Assembly: GCF_003353425.1 (NCBI RefSeq)
Contig: NZ_QRAO01000004.1
Location: 62,001 to 126,000, forward strand
Source of the DNA: Marinirhabdus gelatinilytica
Lineage (GTDB): Bacteria > Bacteroidota > Bacteroidia > Flavobacteriales > Flavobacteriaceae
Reading direction: 5' to 3'
DNA: 64,000 nt
Below, in pieces: positions 1-7,889 of this stretch (within the stretch, counting starts at the first letter, position 1; the number at the start of each line of letters is the position of its first letter). Below the pieces are notes generated by a model that had not been told where the DNA came from, did no database searches, and saw only the letters and a list, made by a program, of their open reading frames with translations. The position numbers and the translations under genes are program-made.

Positions 1-461
1 GCTACCATACCCTTTACGTTCACGCCTGCTTCGTTAAGTGCTTTTACTGCAAGGAGGCTGCTCTTGCCGGTGCTTATAAGGTCTTCTACGACGACAACAT
101 TTGCACCCTTTTCCACAAAACCTTCAATCTTGTTCTGCCGGCCGTGCTTTTTTGCCTCGGGGCGGACATAGCAAAAGGGAACGTTCAGGTAGTCCGCAAC
201 AAGCATGCCAATGCCAATGGCACCCGTTGCCACACCTGCTATGGCGTCTGGTTTTCCGTAGAGTTCCTCAATTTGTTTTGCAAGTTGCTCTCGTAAATAG
301 GTCCTGATGATTGGATAGGAGAGCGTAATGCGGTTGTCGCAATAAATTGGAGATTGCCAACCGGAAGCCCATGTAAAAGGTTTTTGTGGTTGCAATTTTA
401 TTGCATTAATTTGCAGCAATAATTCAGCTGTTTTATGCGCTGTTTCTTTATGTAAAATCAT
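1..461 (-). CDS. pyrE: Orotate phosphoribosyltransferase (partial, C-terminus outside window)
   Basis: This enzyme transfers orotate onto PRPP to give OMP, the fifth step of de novo UMP synthesis in the cytosol. About 153 residues are present from the N-terminus MILHKETAHK. Visible family signatures are the substrate region FTWASGWQSPIYCDNR, the GVATGAIGIG loop and the PRPP-binding motif VVVVEDLISTGKSS near the cut end. The gene runs off the left edge. Its ATG lies only 7 bp from the ATG of the divergent NUDIX gene. A consensus -7 element on the minus strand ends 5 bases before the ATG, so the mRNA is probably leaderless. pyrF of the same pathway is also in this window but far away. The family call is secure. 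Confidence 0.95.
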   Translation of the reverse strand, partial: MILHKETAHKTAELLLQINAIKLQPQKPFTWASGWQSPIYCDNRITLSYPIIRTYLREQLAKQIEELYGKPDAIAGVATGAIGIGMLVADYLNVPFCYVRPEAKKHGRQNKIEGFVEKGANVVVVEDLISTGKSSLLAVKALNEAGVNVKGMV

Positions 462-465
462 ACTG

Positions 466-473
466 CAAATGTA
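466..473 (-). promoter_or_regulatory. -7 promoter element for pyrE
   Basis: The minus strand reads TACATTTG, an exact match to the Bacteroidota -7 consensus TAnnTTTG. It overlaps the start codon of the divergent NUDIX gene and ends 5 bases before the pyrE ATG. No well-spaced -33 TTG was found. Confidence 0.5.
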
Positions 474-1092
474 TAAAGTTTTTGTCAAAGACATCCCTAT
501 AATACTTTCTACCGAAAAAAAAATAGGCAGCAATTATAAGTCCATTCCCATAAAGTTGGCGCGTTTCAAAAAAATCATCAAGAAGATTAACAATGGCGAG
601 TTACTGTATGTGAATCTATACCACAAAAACCCGGAGAAGCTGGAAAAGTTCCTTCGTAAGAAACTTAAAGTAGTGGAAGCCGGGGGAGGCATGGTTTTTA
701 ATCCAAAAAAGGAAATTCTATTTATTCGCAGAAACGGGAAATGGGACCTCCCAAAGGGTAAGATGGAAAAGGGGGAAAGCTTTGAAGAAGCCGCAGTACG
801 CGAAACCATGGAGGAAACAGGGGTGAAGGACCTGAAGGTGAAGCGTTTTATAACAAAAACGTACCACGTTTTTAAACGTAACGATAAATTTAAGCTGAAG
901 ATAACCTACTGGTACGAAATGTACACAGACTATGACGGGGAACTCATCCCAGAGGCCAATGAAGGCATTAAAAAAGTGCGCTGGAAAAATTTTGAAAAAG
1001 CACAGAAAGCCCTCCAAGACTCCTACGAGAATATAAAATTGCTCTTTCCCAAGGAATATTTAACCACCCACCCTAACGATAGGGTATCTTAA
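469..1092 (+). CDS. NUDIX hydrolase domain protein
   Basis: A 207-residue cytosolic protein whose C-terminal two thirds is a NUDIX hydrolase. This family cleaves nucleoside diphosphates linked to another moiety. The NUDIX box (G-x5-E-x7-REUxEExGU) is complete at about residues 102-124: GKMEKGE, then REtmEEtG. The preceding strand GGGMVFNPKKEILFIRR is typical of the fold. The N-terminal ~65 residues are lysine-rich and I do not recognise them. Substrate cannot be read from the sequence. The gene is divergent from pyrE with almost no spacer and overlaps the convergent M14 peptidase gene by 33 bp at its 3' end. Confidence 0.85.
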   Translation: MYKVFVKDIPIILSTEKKIGSNYKSIPIKLARFKKIIKKINNGELLYVNLYHKNPEKLEKFLRKKLKVVEAGGGMVFNPKKEILFIRRNGKWDLPKGKMEKGESFEEAAVRETMEETGVKDLKVKRFITKTYHVFKRNDKFKLKITYWYEMYTDYDGELIPEANEGIKKVRWKNFEKAQKALQDSYENIKLLFPKEYLTTHPNDRVS

Positions 1093-2835
1093 ATGAGCTT
1101 TCTCGTAATTGGGGGTTTGCTTATGTATCCAGTCCAATTGCAAGAACCAGTTGGCCTCAAAACTGGGGTCCTGCCTTTTTTTGGCTTCAAACTGTTTTTG
1201 AATCTCTGGATTTTCGTTTAGGAATTCCATGGCCTTATCTTCCCATACATAGGGCGAAAACCCTTCTTTTTGCTGAAGGATGGCATCGAAAAAATTCCAG
1301 TTAAAGAATGAATCTGGGGCGGACGGCTCCAGCGTTTCAATTAAATACCTCACCCCGTCCTGATCTGTGCTGAACCAGTAGTCGCCTTTTTTTACCTCAA
1401 CATTTTCAGTGGTGGCCTCCACTTGGGTGCTGTAGTGGGGATAGTGGCCCTCGTAAGGGTTTTGAAAGGTTTTATAATCTTTTATGTGGTAAACTTGCGC
1501 TTTAATAATGGTATCGCGTTGTATTGTTTCATAATGTATTTTGTTCTGTTTTAGTAAGTCCAGTACGTTCCAATATCCCTTTGGGACAATGTAGGCTTCA
1601 GGAATCGTAATACTTGCCAATGGTGCAAAAGTGTTGTAATAGGTAACATCTCGCGTAAAAGGTTTGTCGCGGTCAAATTTCAGTCTTTGTTGGCCCGTTA
1701 CTTCGCTGGGTATTTGTGATGCTTCATATCCTTTAAACTGAAGTGTGGCTGTTTTACTGCTGTCCACTTTCCATTGGATAGGGTACTTGTCTCCCGGTTT
1801 GTAGAGGTCACGGTCTATTTTTTTTAGATTCTGTACCAATTCTGAATCTTCATCGGCTATTTTTATAAATTGTTCCATTAATTTATAAGTGCCCTCCACT
1901 CTTTGTCTGTAGGGCTTTAGCATATGGGTCTCTACCATCATGCCAACGGTGCCAAACAATGTTGTATACCCGGTTGAGTAGCGTGGGGAATCCATAAACT
2001 GTGTAAATCCTGCCTCTGGAGATTTATTGAAAACGTTTACGTAAGGAGTAATATCCCATTCGTTTTTTTGAAGACTGTCCTCCAGTTTGGGCATAAAAGA
2101 AGTGTTCAGGTATTCGCCCAACCTGCCACCTAGCTTGTTGTGCTGTGTAAAAAGGTGTGTGAGCGTATACTGGTAATCTGCTCCATTGCTTACATGGTTG
2201 TCTATAAAATAGTCTGGCTTCACGATCCTGAAGATATTGGCAAAGGCACGAGCGTTCTTCGTATCTGCTTTAATGAAATCCCTGTTAAGGTCATAATTTC
2301 GGGCATTTCCCCTAAAACCATATTCCTCTGGACCGTTTTGGTTGGTACGGGTATGGGAATTTCGGTTAAGGGCGCCGCCAATATTATAAACTGGTATTAC
2401 AGCAACGATGAGATTTTCTGGAGCTGGGATTTTCCCTTCGGCCAGGTCGCGCATCAAGAGCATGGATGCGTCAATCCCATCGCTCTCCCCGGGATGTATG
2501 CCGTTGTTGATGAGCAGGACGCTCTTTTTATCGTTTTTAGAGAACTCAGACTCGAAGGACCTATTGGGGTTAAAGGTCACTAAATGCAATGGTTTGCCGC
2601 TATCGGTCCTTTGCATTTCATACATGGCAATGGAGTTGTGTGCTTCTGAAAGGTTGTTGTAAAATGTTATAACCTCTTGGTAAGTGGGTGTCTCGGTTCC
2701 AGAGGATTTTTCAAAATGGGTAGTGAAGTCAAAATTATTTTTTCTGCTTTTTTCTGAACAACCTACCATGCTAAAAATAGCAACGAAATAAAGCATACTG
2801 TATATTGATGATAATTTTTTATCTGAAATTTTCAT
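1060..2835 (-). CDS. M14-family zinc carboxypeptidase-like lipoprotein
   Basis: A 591-residue predicted exported metallopeptidase. The N-terminus has a basic start, a hydrophobic stretch and a lipobox ending VGC at about residue 26, so it is probably anchored to a membrane. M14 zinc ligands are visible as HPGESDG (HxxE) and the third His in DNHVSNGADY. A candidate catalytic Glu lies in MMVETHML. It is longer than classical carboxypeptidases (~300 residues), with an added C-terminal region of about 250 residues that I do not recognise. It probably trims peptides in the periplasm or outside the cell. It is convergent with the NUDIX gene and divergent from the T9SS cargo gene at 2907. Confidence 0.8.
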   Translation of the reverse strand: MKISDKKLSSIYSMLYFVAIFSMVGCSEKSRKNNFDFTTHFEKSSGTETPTYQEVITFYNNLSEAHNSIAMYEMQRTDSGKPLHLVTFNPNRSFESEFSKNDKKSVLLINNGIHPGESDGIDASMLLMRDLAEGKIPAPENLIVAVIPVYNIGGALNRNSHTRTNQNGPEEYGFRGNARNYDLNRDFIKADTKNARAFANIFRIVKPDYFIDNHVSNGADYQYTLTHLFTQHNKLGGRLGEYLNTSFMPKLEDSLQKNEWDITPYVNVFNKSPEAGFTQFMDSPRYSTGYTTLFGTVGMMVETHMLKPYRQRVEGTYKLMEQFIKIADEDSELVQNLKKIDRDLYKPGDKYPIQWKVDSSKTATLQFKGYEASQIPSEVTGQQRLKFDRDKPFTRDVTYYNTFAPLASITIPEAYIVPKGYWNVLDLLKQNKIHYETIQRDTIIKAQVYHIKDYKTFQNPYEGHYPHYSTQVEATTENVEVKKGDYWFSTDQDGVRYLIETLEPSAPDSFFNWNFFDAILQQKEGFSPYVWEDKAMEFLNENPEIQKQFEAKKRQDPSFEANWFLQLDWIHKQTPNYEKAHLRYPIVRVGG

Positions 2836-2844
2836 GGATTTGTA

Positions 2845-2873
2845 TTGATAATTGAAATGGTTTTTTATATTTG
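2845..2873 (+). promoter_or_regulatory. Bacteroidota-type promoter for the T9SS cargo gene
   Basis: A -33 TTG (2845-2847) and an exact -7 TATATTTG (2866-2873) are separated by 18 bp, the usual arrangement in this phylum. The ATG of the gene follows 34 bp later. Confidence 0.6.
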
Positions 2874-2906
2874 TAATTCAATATTAAACTTTTAATTCAA
2901 ATTATT

Positions 2907-3812
2907 ATGAAAAAATTTACTTTACTAGCAGCTCTTGCATTAGGTGCTGTTACGATGAATGCTCAAAACGTTCTTGTAGAGAGAGCTGCCGATGATCCAA
3001 CTGGAACTGGTTTGATTAGTACCAATGGTGCTGATGATGCTGGAGTTTTCTGTGCAGATTACTTTACTGTATCTTCTGACGTTGCTCTTGGTAACATATT
3101 GATCAACGGATTTACTTCTTCTGGAGCTGCTATTGAGCCTTTCTTGGAAGGATTTGATGTTTTTGTTTACGCCAACGGTGCTGATGTGCCAGACGGTACT
3201 CCATCTGCTGGAGATGCTTTGTATGATATTTCAAACATTGACATTACAGGTTCTGGTTTCGAATTGGTACAGGATGATGGTACTACTGTTTTCCGTGTAA
3301 ACTTTACCGATGCTAACGGTGGATCTCAAGTAGTTCTTCCAGCTGGTAACTACTGGATGTCTATTGCTCCTAGAGTAACTGGAGCTTCTGGTGGAGATGG
3401 TCGTTTCAACTGGGCAGGTAGTGCTTCTACTCCAGATGTACAGCCAGTATTAATTGACGAGGGTGACTTGTTCGGTGTAGGTGCTACAGATTGGACTAAC
3501 ATCTCAACTCTTATCGGTCAGGATTTCACTGCTTTGTCTTGGACATTGGTAGATGAGCCTCTTTTGAGCGTTGGAGATAACATTGCTGATGTTGCTTCTG
3601 TATACCCTAACCCAACCAATGATGTGTTGAATGTGAACATTCCTTCAAACATCGAGATTGAGTCTGCTACTTTGGTAGACGTTCTTGGAAGAGATACAGG
3701 TCTTACTTTGTCTAACGGAACTATCAACACTTCTAACCTTGCAAATGGTGTTTACGTATTGAACGTAGTAACTTCTGCTGGTACTCTTGTTGAGAAAATC
3801 GTTAAGCAATAA
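2907..3812 (+). CDS. Secreted protein with T9SS type A sorting domain
   Basis: A 301-residue exported protein. Residues 1-19 are a clear signal peptide ending in NAQ. The C-terminal ~75 residues are a type A sorting domain: VASVYPNPTNDVLNVN, then LVDVLGRD, then NLANGVYVLNV and a terminal lysine-rich KIVKQ. This domain sends proteins across the outer membrane by the type IX system, where it is cleaved. The middle ~200 residues are rich in Gly, Ala, Asp and Thr and look like a beta-sandwich; I do not recognise a catalytic motif. Codon choice is biased towards a few codons, as in highly expressed genes. It has its own promoter and a strong terminator, so it is monocistronic. Confidence 0.85.
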   Translation: MKKFTLLAALALGAVTMNAQNVLVERAADDPTGTGLISTNGADDAGVFCADYFTVSSDVALGNILINGFTSSGAAIEPFLEGFDVFVYANGADVPDGTPSAGDALYDISNIDITGSGFELVQDDGTTVFRVNFTDANGGSQVVLPAGNYWMSIAPRVTGASGGDGRFNWAGSASTPDVQPVLIDEGDLFGVGATDWTNISTLIGQDFTALSWTLVDEPLLSVGDNIADVASVYPNPTNDVLNVNIPSNIEIESATLVDVLGRDTGLTLSNGTINTSNLANGVYVLNVVTSAGTLVEKIVKQ

Positions 3813-3833
3813 GCATAACACACTCTATAATTT

Positions 3834-3863
3834 AAGAGCCCGGTTTTCCGGGCTCTTTTTTTG
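3834..3863 (+). terminator. Rho-independent terminator of the T9SS cargo gene
   Basis: A perfect 10-bp stem (AAGAGCCCGG / CCGGGCTCTT) with a TTTT loop is followed by a run of T. Confidence 0.9.
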
Positions 3864-4138
3864 TTTTATACTTTAGTGTGTGAAAAGCGAGTATTCTTAT
3901 CTTAGAAGCTGTAAAATATACATGTGCTTGCTTGCCTTGAAACACTATTTGTTGGGTTTGTAAAGTACGGGTAGAGTAAGTTGTAAAGGCAGTTCAAACA
4001 ATCTCCAAGGTGAAGTTACAAGATAGGGACATGACCATATTGTGTCTCTTAGAATATTTGGTAAACGGGGTTCAGCAACGTTAAAGATTTGCTTTAAGGA
4101 TTGAGAGGAACTCCTTTATTCCATAATTTTACGACACT
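3864..4138. other. Intergenic stretch with no recognisable feature
   Basis: Between the two terminators that end the T9SS gene and rho I see no ORF with coding character, no tRNA and no repeat. It separates two convergent genes. Confidence 0.6.
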
Positions 4139-4166
4139 AAAAAGCCCAGCATTGAGCCGGGCTTTC
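4139..4166 (-). terminator. Terminator downstream of rho
   Basis: On the minus strand an 8-bp stem (AGCCCGGC / GCTGGGCT, one G-T pair) is followed by five T. It lies about 40 bp beyond the rho stop codon. Confidence 0.75.
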
Positions 4167-4207
4167 TTTATTATAAATTATAAGAATTGCTTGTTTCTGG
4201 TTATGGG

Positions 4208-5842
4208 TTACCCATTCATTGAAATAAGGAACTCCTCATTGTTTTTGGTCTGTCTAAAGCGGTCGTTGATAAACTCCATAGCTTCAACAGGGTTCATATC
4301 GGCCAGGTACTTACGCATTACCCACATACGTTGGATCGTGTTTTCGTCCAGCAATATATCGTCCCTACGTGTGCTGGAAGAGGTGAGGTCTATGGCAGGG
4401 AAGATACGGCGGTTGGATATCTTTCTATCCAATTGCAGTTCCATGTTACCTGTTCCTTTAAATTCTTCAAAGATTACTTCGTCCATCTTACTTCCAGTAT
4501 CGGTCAATGCCGTTGCGATAATACTTAACGAGCCTCCATTTTCAATATTACGGGCAGCTCCAAAGAAACGTTTTGGTTTGTGCAGTGCATTTGCGTCTAC
4601 ACCACCACTCAATATTTTTCCACTTGCAGGTTGCACGGTATTATAAGCTCTTGCCAAACGTGTAATGGAGTCCAAGAGGATCACTACATCGTGACCACAC
4701 TCTACCAATCGCTTGGCTTTGTCTATCACTATATTGGCAACGCGCACGTGTTCTGTGGCCTCCTTGTCAAAGGTAGAGGCAACAACCTCGCCCTGTACAT
4801 TACGTTGCATGTCCGTAACCTCCTCGGGACGTTCGTCTATCAACAATATAATTTGGTATACCTCTGGGTGATTTGCTGCAATAGCATTGGCTATATCCTT
4901 CAGCAACATGGTCTTACCCGTTTTGGGTTGCGACACTATCATCCCACGCTGTCCCTTCCCAATTGGGGCGAACAGATCTATAATACGGGTTGAAATGGTA
5001 CTCTGCTTTTCAGCAATATTGAATTTTTCCTGCGGGAATAGCGGAGTTAAATGCTCAAAAGAAACACGGTCGCGTACCACGTTAGGGTTAAGACCGTTTA
5101 TTTTGTTCACTTTTATGAGTGGGAAGTATTTTTCACCTTCTTTTGGTGGGCGAACCTCACCCAATACCGTATCTCCGGTTTTTAAGCCGAACAATCGTAT
5201 TTGCGATTGGGATACATAGATGTCGTCTGGAGATGAAAGATAGTTGTAATCACTGGAACGTAAAAAGCCATAGCCATCTTGCATGATATCCAGTACACCT
5301 TCACTTTCTATGATGCCGTCAAACTCATAATCTGGTTCCTTATAGCGGTTTCGGGTGTCTTTGTTTCCGTTGTTTTTCTGTTTGGTGTTGGAACGATTGT
5401 TATTTCGGTTATCGTTCTTGTTGCTCTTATTGGAGTCTTTTTGGTGTTGGTGCCTATTGTCGTTGGAGCTCGATTTTTCCTTTTTGTTGGATTGGCTCTG
5501 TTGCTTTTGCTCCTTGTCCTTGGAGTCGTTACGACTGCTGCTTTTTTGTTTTTGCTGTCTTTTATTGTCAGCACCTTTATCTTTGGTGTTGCTTCGGGGA
5601 GCCTGTTTTTGGGGAGCTTTTTTAGTTGTAGTTTCCTCTTTTTTTGCAGGTGCAGCTTTACTGTCCTGCTCATCGTCTGCAACTACAGCTTTAACCACTT
5701 TTGGGTTTGCTGCTTGGTAATCCAGTATTTGATATACCAGGTCTAATTTTTTAAGGCTTCTATATTTGGGAACCTTTAGTGTTTTTGCTAGTTCTTGAAG
5801 CTCAGGTAGCTTCTTTGCCTTTAATTCTGAAATTTCTAACAT
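4208..5842 (-). CDS. rho: Transcription termination factor Rho with a long disordered insert
   Basis: Rho is a hexameric RNA-dependent ATPase that terminates transcription. The N-terminal ~45 residues form the SAP-like Rho_N domain ([20 protein letters not shown]). The RNA-binding cold-shock-like domain follows at about residues 175-255 ([15 protein letters not shown]). The ATPase core carries Walker [13 protein letters not shown] and Walker [17 protein letters not shown]. At 544 residues it is about 125 longer than E. coli Rho. The excess is a low-complexity Lys/Asn/Gln/Ser-rich segment at about residues 55-170. Such inserts are common in Bacteroidota Rho and may drive phase separation or extra RNA binding; that is inference. 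The gene is monocistronic and divergent from the DUF4293 gene. Confidence 0.97.
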   Translation of the reverse strand: MLEISELKAKKLPELQELAKTLKVPKYRSLKKLDLVYQILDYQAANPKVVKAVVADDEQDSKAAPAKKEETTTKKAPQKQAPRSNTKDKGADNKRQQKQKSSSRNDSKDKEQKQQSQSNKKEKSSSNDNRHQHQKDSNKSNKNDNRNNNRSNTKQKNNGNKDTRNRYKEPDYEFDGIIESEGVLDIMQDGYGFLRSSDYNYLSSPDDIYVSQSQIRLFGLKTGDTVLGEVRPPKEGEKYFPLIKVNKINGLNPNVVRDRVSFEHLTPLFPQEKFNIAEKQSTISTRIIDLFAPIGKGQRGMIVSQPKTGKTMLLKDIANAIAANHPEVYQIILLIDERPEEVTDMQRNVQGEVVASTFDKEATEHVRVANIVIDKAKRLVECGHDVVILLDSITRLARAYNTVQPASGKILSGGVDANALHKPKRFFGAARNIENGGSLSIIATALTDTGSKMDEVIFEEFKGTGNMELQLDRKISNRRIFPAIDLTSSSTRRDDILLDENTIQRMWVMRKYLADMNPVEAMEFINDRFRQTKNNEEFLISMNG

Positions 5843-6013
5843 GTAAGTATGTGAATAATGATTATTTGATTGTAAAAAATCGTTTCGTTAAGAAGATAAT
5901 TTTATTGAAAATTATATCGAAGACTAAGTAACCTTTATTGAGATGGTTACGAATTGATGTTACAATGATACAACAATATTTTAAATTGAAGGGTTAAATC
6001 TTTCAAAAAGAAA

Positions 6014-6045
6014 CCTTATTTTTGCTTCCGCTAAAGCAAATAAGG
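6014..6045 (+). promoter_or_regulatory. -7 element inside a hairpin before the DUF4293 gene
   Basis: TATTTTTG (6017-6024) matches the -7 consensus. It lies within an inverted repeat whose arms are CCTTATTT (6014-6021) and AAATAAGG (6038-6045). The right arm is immediately before the ATG at 6047. The DNA dyad could be an operator. No good -33 was found. Confidence 0.35.
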
Positions 6046-6046
6046 A

Positions 6047-6457
6047 ATGTTACAACGCATACAAACTGTTTATATGATCATCTCTGCACTAGTTATGGGA
6101 TGTTTGTATATTTGGTTTCCATCTATCGTAGATGAAGCAGGTAACACTGTAATTGCTAGGGACGAGGTTTTTGTCTTTGGACTGATTTTTGTTTCTATTG
6201 CATTAGCAGTTATTTCAATTTTGAGTTTTAAGAAACGGCAACTGCAATTTGTGCTAAACCGTTTAAACATCATATCAAACTTTGTATTACTGGGAGTTTT
6301 CGTTTACAGGTCGCTAAAGGTATCTGGAGAGATTTTGGTCTCTGAGAAAGGTATTGGGGTGCTACTTCCTATCATTTCTATCGTTTTTTTAGTGCTGGCC
6401 AATAAGGCCATCAAAAAGGATGAGGACCTCGTAAAATCTGTGGACCGTTTACGTTAA
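6047..6457 (+). CDS. DUF4293 family small membrane protein
   Basis: A 136-residue inner-membrane protein with four hydrophobic segments, at about residues 5-25, 41-60, 75-95 and 100-120. The start MLQRIQTVYMIISALVMG is typical of the DUF4293 family, which is restricted to Bacteroidota and often lies near rho. The last ~18 residues are charged and probably cytosolic. No function is known for the family and none can be read from the sequence. It ends at a strong terminator shared with no other gene. Confidence 0.75.
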   Translation: MLQRIQTVYMIISALVMGCLYIWFPSIVDEAGNTVIARDEVFVFGLIFVSIALAVISILSFKKRQLQFVLNRLNIISNFVLLGVFVYRSLKVSGEILVSEKGIGVLLPIISIVFLVLANKAIKKDEDLVKSVDRLR

Positions 6458-6484
6458 ACTATAGCTTAGTATTATTAGTGCAAG

Positions 6485-6518
6485 AACCCTTGGAGAATGC
6501 CATCTTCAAGGGTTTTTT
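6485..6518 (+). terminator. Terminator of the DUF4293 gene
   Basis: Arms AACCCTTG and CAAGGGTT with an inner GAGA/TCTTC pairing are followed by six T. The adjacent phosphoesterase gene ends convergently at 6520, so it could act weakly in both directions. Confidence 0.75.
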
Positions 6519-6519
6519 G

Positions 6520-7011
6520 CTATCTGGGAATTTCTATTACCTCAAGATTTTTGATCTCCCGTCCATCAATCTCGAACCGGAGCATCGTACGCACTTTATG
6601 GAACCCGTGTTTGCCTACTGCGCCTGGGTTCATATGTAAGAGCTTCAGTTTTTTGTCCAGCATTACCTTTAAAATGTGCGAATGTCCACAGATAAAAAGC
6701 CTAGGAGGGTTTGTTTGTAGTGCTTCTCGCACCCTTGGATTGTAACGCCCGGGATAGCCCCCAATGTGGGTGATCCAGACCGAAACCTCCTCGCACATGA
6801 ACCTGTTGTCCAACGGGAACTCCGCCCGAGCTTTGGTACTGTCTATGTTGCCATATACCGCCCGAAGGGGTTTCAGATCTCGTAGGGTATCGGTAACGTG
6901 CAAGTCCCCAATATCACCAGCGTGCCACACTTCGTCGGCCTGTTTCACATATTTTAGGATCGTATCGTCTATATGGCTATGGGTATCGCTAAGGAGGAGT
7001 ATTTTTTTCAA
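6520..7011 (-). CDS. YfcE/MJ0936-type metallophosphoesterase
   Basis: A 163-residue cytosolic phosphodiesterase of the small YfcE-like class. The two-metal motifs are in order: SDTHSH at residue 8, GDIGD at about residue 33, GNID at about residue 55, then GHSH at about residue 113 and NPGAVG near the C-terminus. Length matches the family (~160-180). Members hydrolyse artificial phosphodiesters; the natural substrate is generally unknown. It lies between the DUF4293 gene and divergent truA. Confidence 0.85.
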   Translation of the reverse strand: MKKILLLSDTHSHIDDTILKYVKQADEVWHAGDIGDLHVTDTLRDLKPLRAVYGNIDSTKARAEFPLDNRFMCEEVSVWITHIGGYPGRYNPRVREALQTNPPRLFICGHSHILKVMLDKKLKLLHMNPGAVGKHGFHKVRTMLRFEIDGREIKNLEVIEIPR

Positions 7012-7121
7012 GTGGATTTTCAGTTTGATACGAAGTTACACCTCTCGTTCAACAAACTAAAATCTTAGATATACAATCTTTATTCATTTCGTATTTTTAC
7101 TGAAATTTTAAATCTTCATTC

Positions 7122-7871
7122 TTGCGCTATTTTATTGAAATTGCCTATAACGGAACCCATTACCACGGCTGGCAGATACAGCCCAATGCTTTGAGCGTTC
7201 AGGCAGTAGTAGAACAAACGCTTTCTACTTTTTTCAGAAATGAGATAAAGGTCGTGGGAGCGGGAAGGACCGATGCCGGTGTCCATGCCAAACAACTCTT
7301 TGCCCATTTCGATCTTGATGAAACAATAGATGCCGAAAACACTATTTACAAGCTGAACTCCTTTCTACCCAAGGATATTTCGGTACAAAATATCCTTCGT
7401 GTAACCCCTGAGGCACACGCCCGTTTTAGCGCTACTTCTCGTGAATACGAATACGTAGTTTCGCTGGGTAAAGACCCTTTTGCGCAAGAGCTGGCATACC
7501 AAATCCATAGAGCGCCCAATATGGAACAAATGAACAAGGCCGCAGAAATTTTATTGCACTATAGCGATTTTCAATGCTTTTCCAGAAGCAACACAGATGT
7601 AAAAACGTACCTTTGTGATGTTAAAAAAGCAGTTTGGGAAAAGCAAGGAGATACATTGCTGTTTACCATCACTGCAGATCGTTTCCTGCGAAATATGGTG
7701 CGAGCGGTCGTGGGTACGTTGCTGGATGTAGGTTTTGATAAGGTGTCGCTGGAAGATGTTCACACTATCATAAAAAGTAAGGATAGGGGTAATGCAGGTG
7801 CCTCTGTACCCGCACACGGCCTGTACCTTACTAAAGTAAGCTACCCAGAAACTATTTTTTTAACAGCGTAA
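7122..7871 (+). CDS. truA: tRNA pseudouridine(38-40) synthase TruA
   Basis: TruA isomerises uridines 38-40 in the anticodon arm of many tRNAs. The 249-residue protein carries the catalytic Asp in GAGRTDAGVHA and the N-terminal strand RYFIEIAYNGTHYHGWQ. FLRNMVRAVVGTLLDVG is also typical of the family. The start is a TTG codon, since no upstream ATG is in frame and the family begins exactly here. It is followed after 18 bp by the ABC exporter gene, so the two are probably cotranscribed. Confidence 0.95.
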   Translation: MRYFIEIAYNGTHYHGWQIQPNALSVQAVVEQTLSTFFRNEIKVVGAGRTDAGVHAKQLFAHFDLDETIDAENTIYKLNSFLPKDISVQNILRVTPEAHARFSATSREYEYVVSLGKDPFAQELAYQIHRAPNMEQMNKAAEILLHYSDFQCFSRSNTDVKTYLCDVKKAVWEKQGDTLLFTITADRFLRNMVRAVVGTLLDVGFDKVSLEDVHTIIKSKDRGNAGASVPAHGLYLTKVSYPETIFLTA

Positions 7872-7889
7872 AAGAAGCCCAATAAAATT

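Noticed and set aside
101-307. 68-codon plus-strand ORF at the left edge
   Set aside because: It is opposite pyrE, whose motifs are unambiguous, and its protein has no family features.
5279-5746. 155-codon hydrophobic ORF and other frames opposite the Rho insert
   Set aside because: The hydrophobic character is the complement of Lys/Asn/Gln codons in rho. The rho frame is certain.
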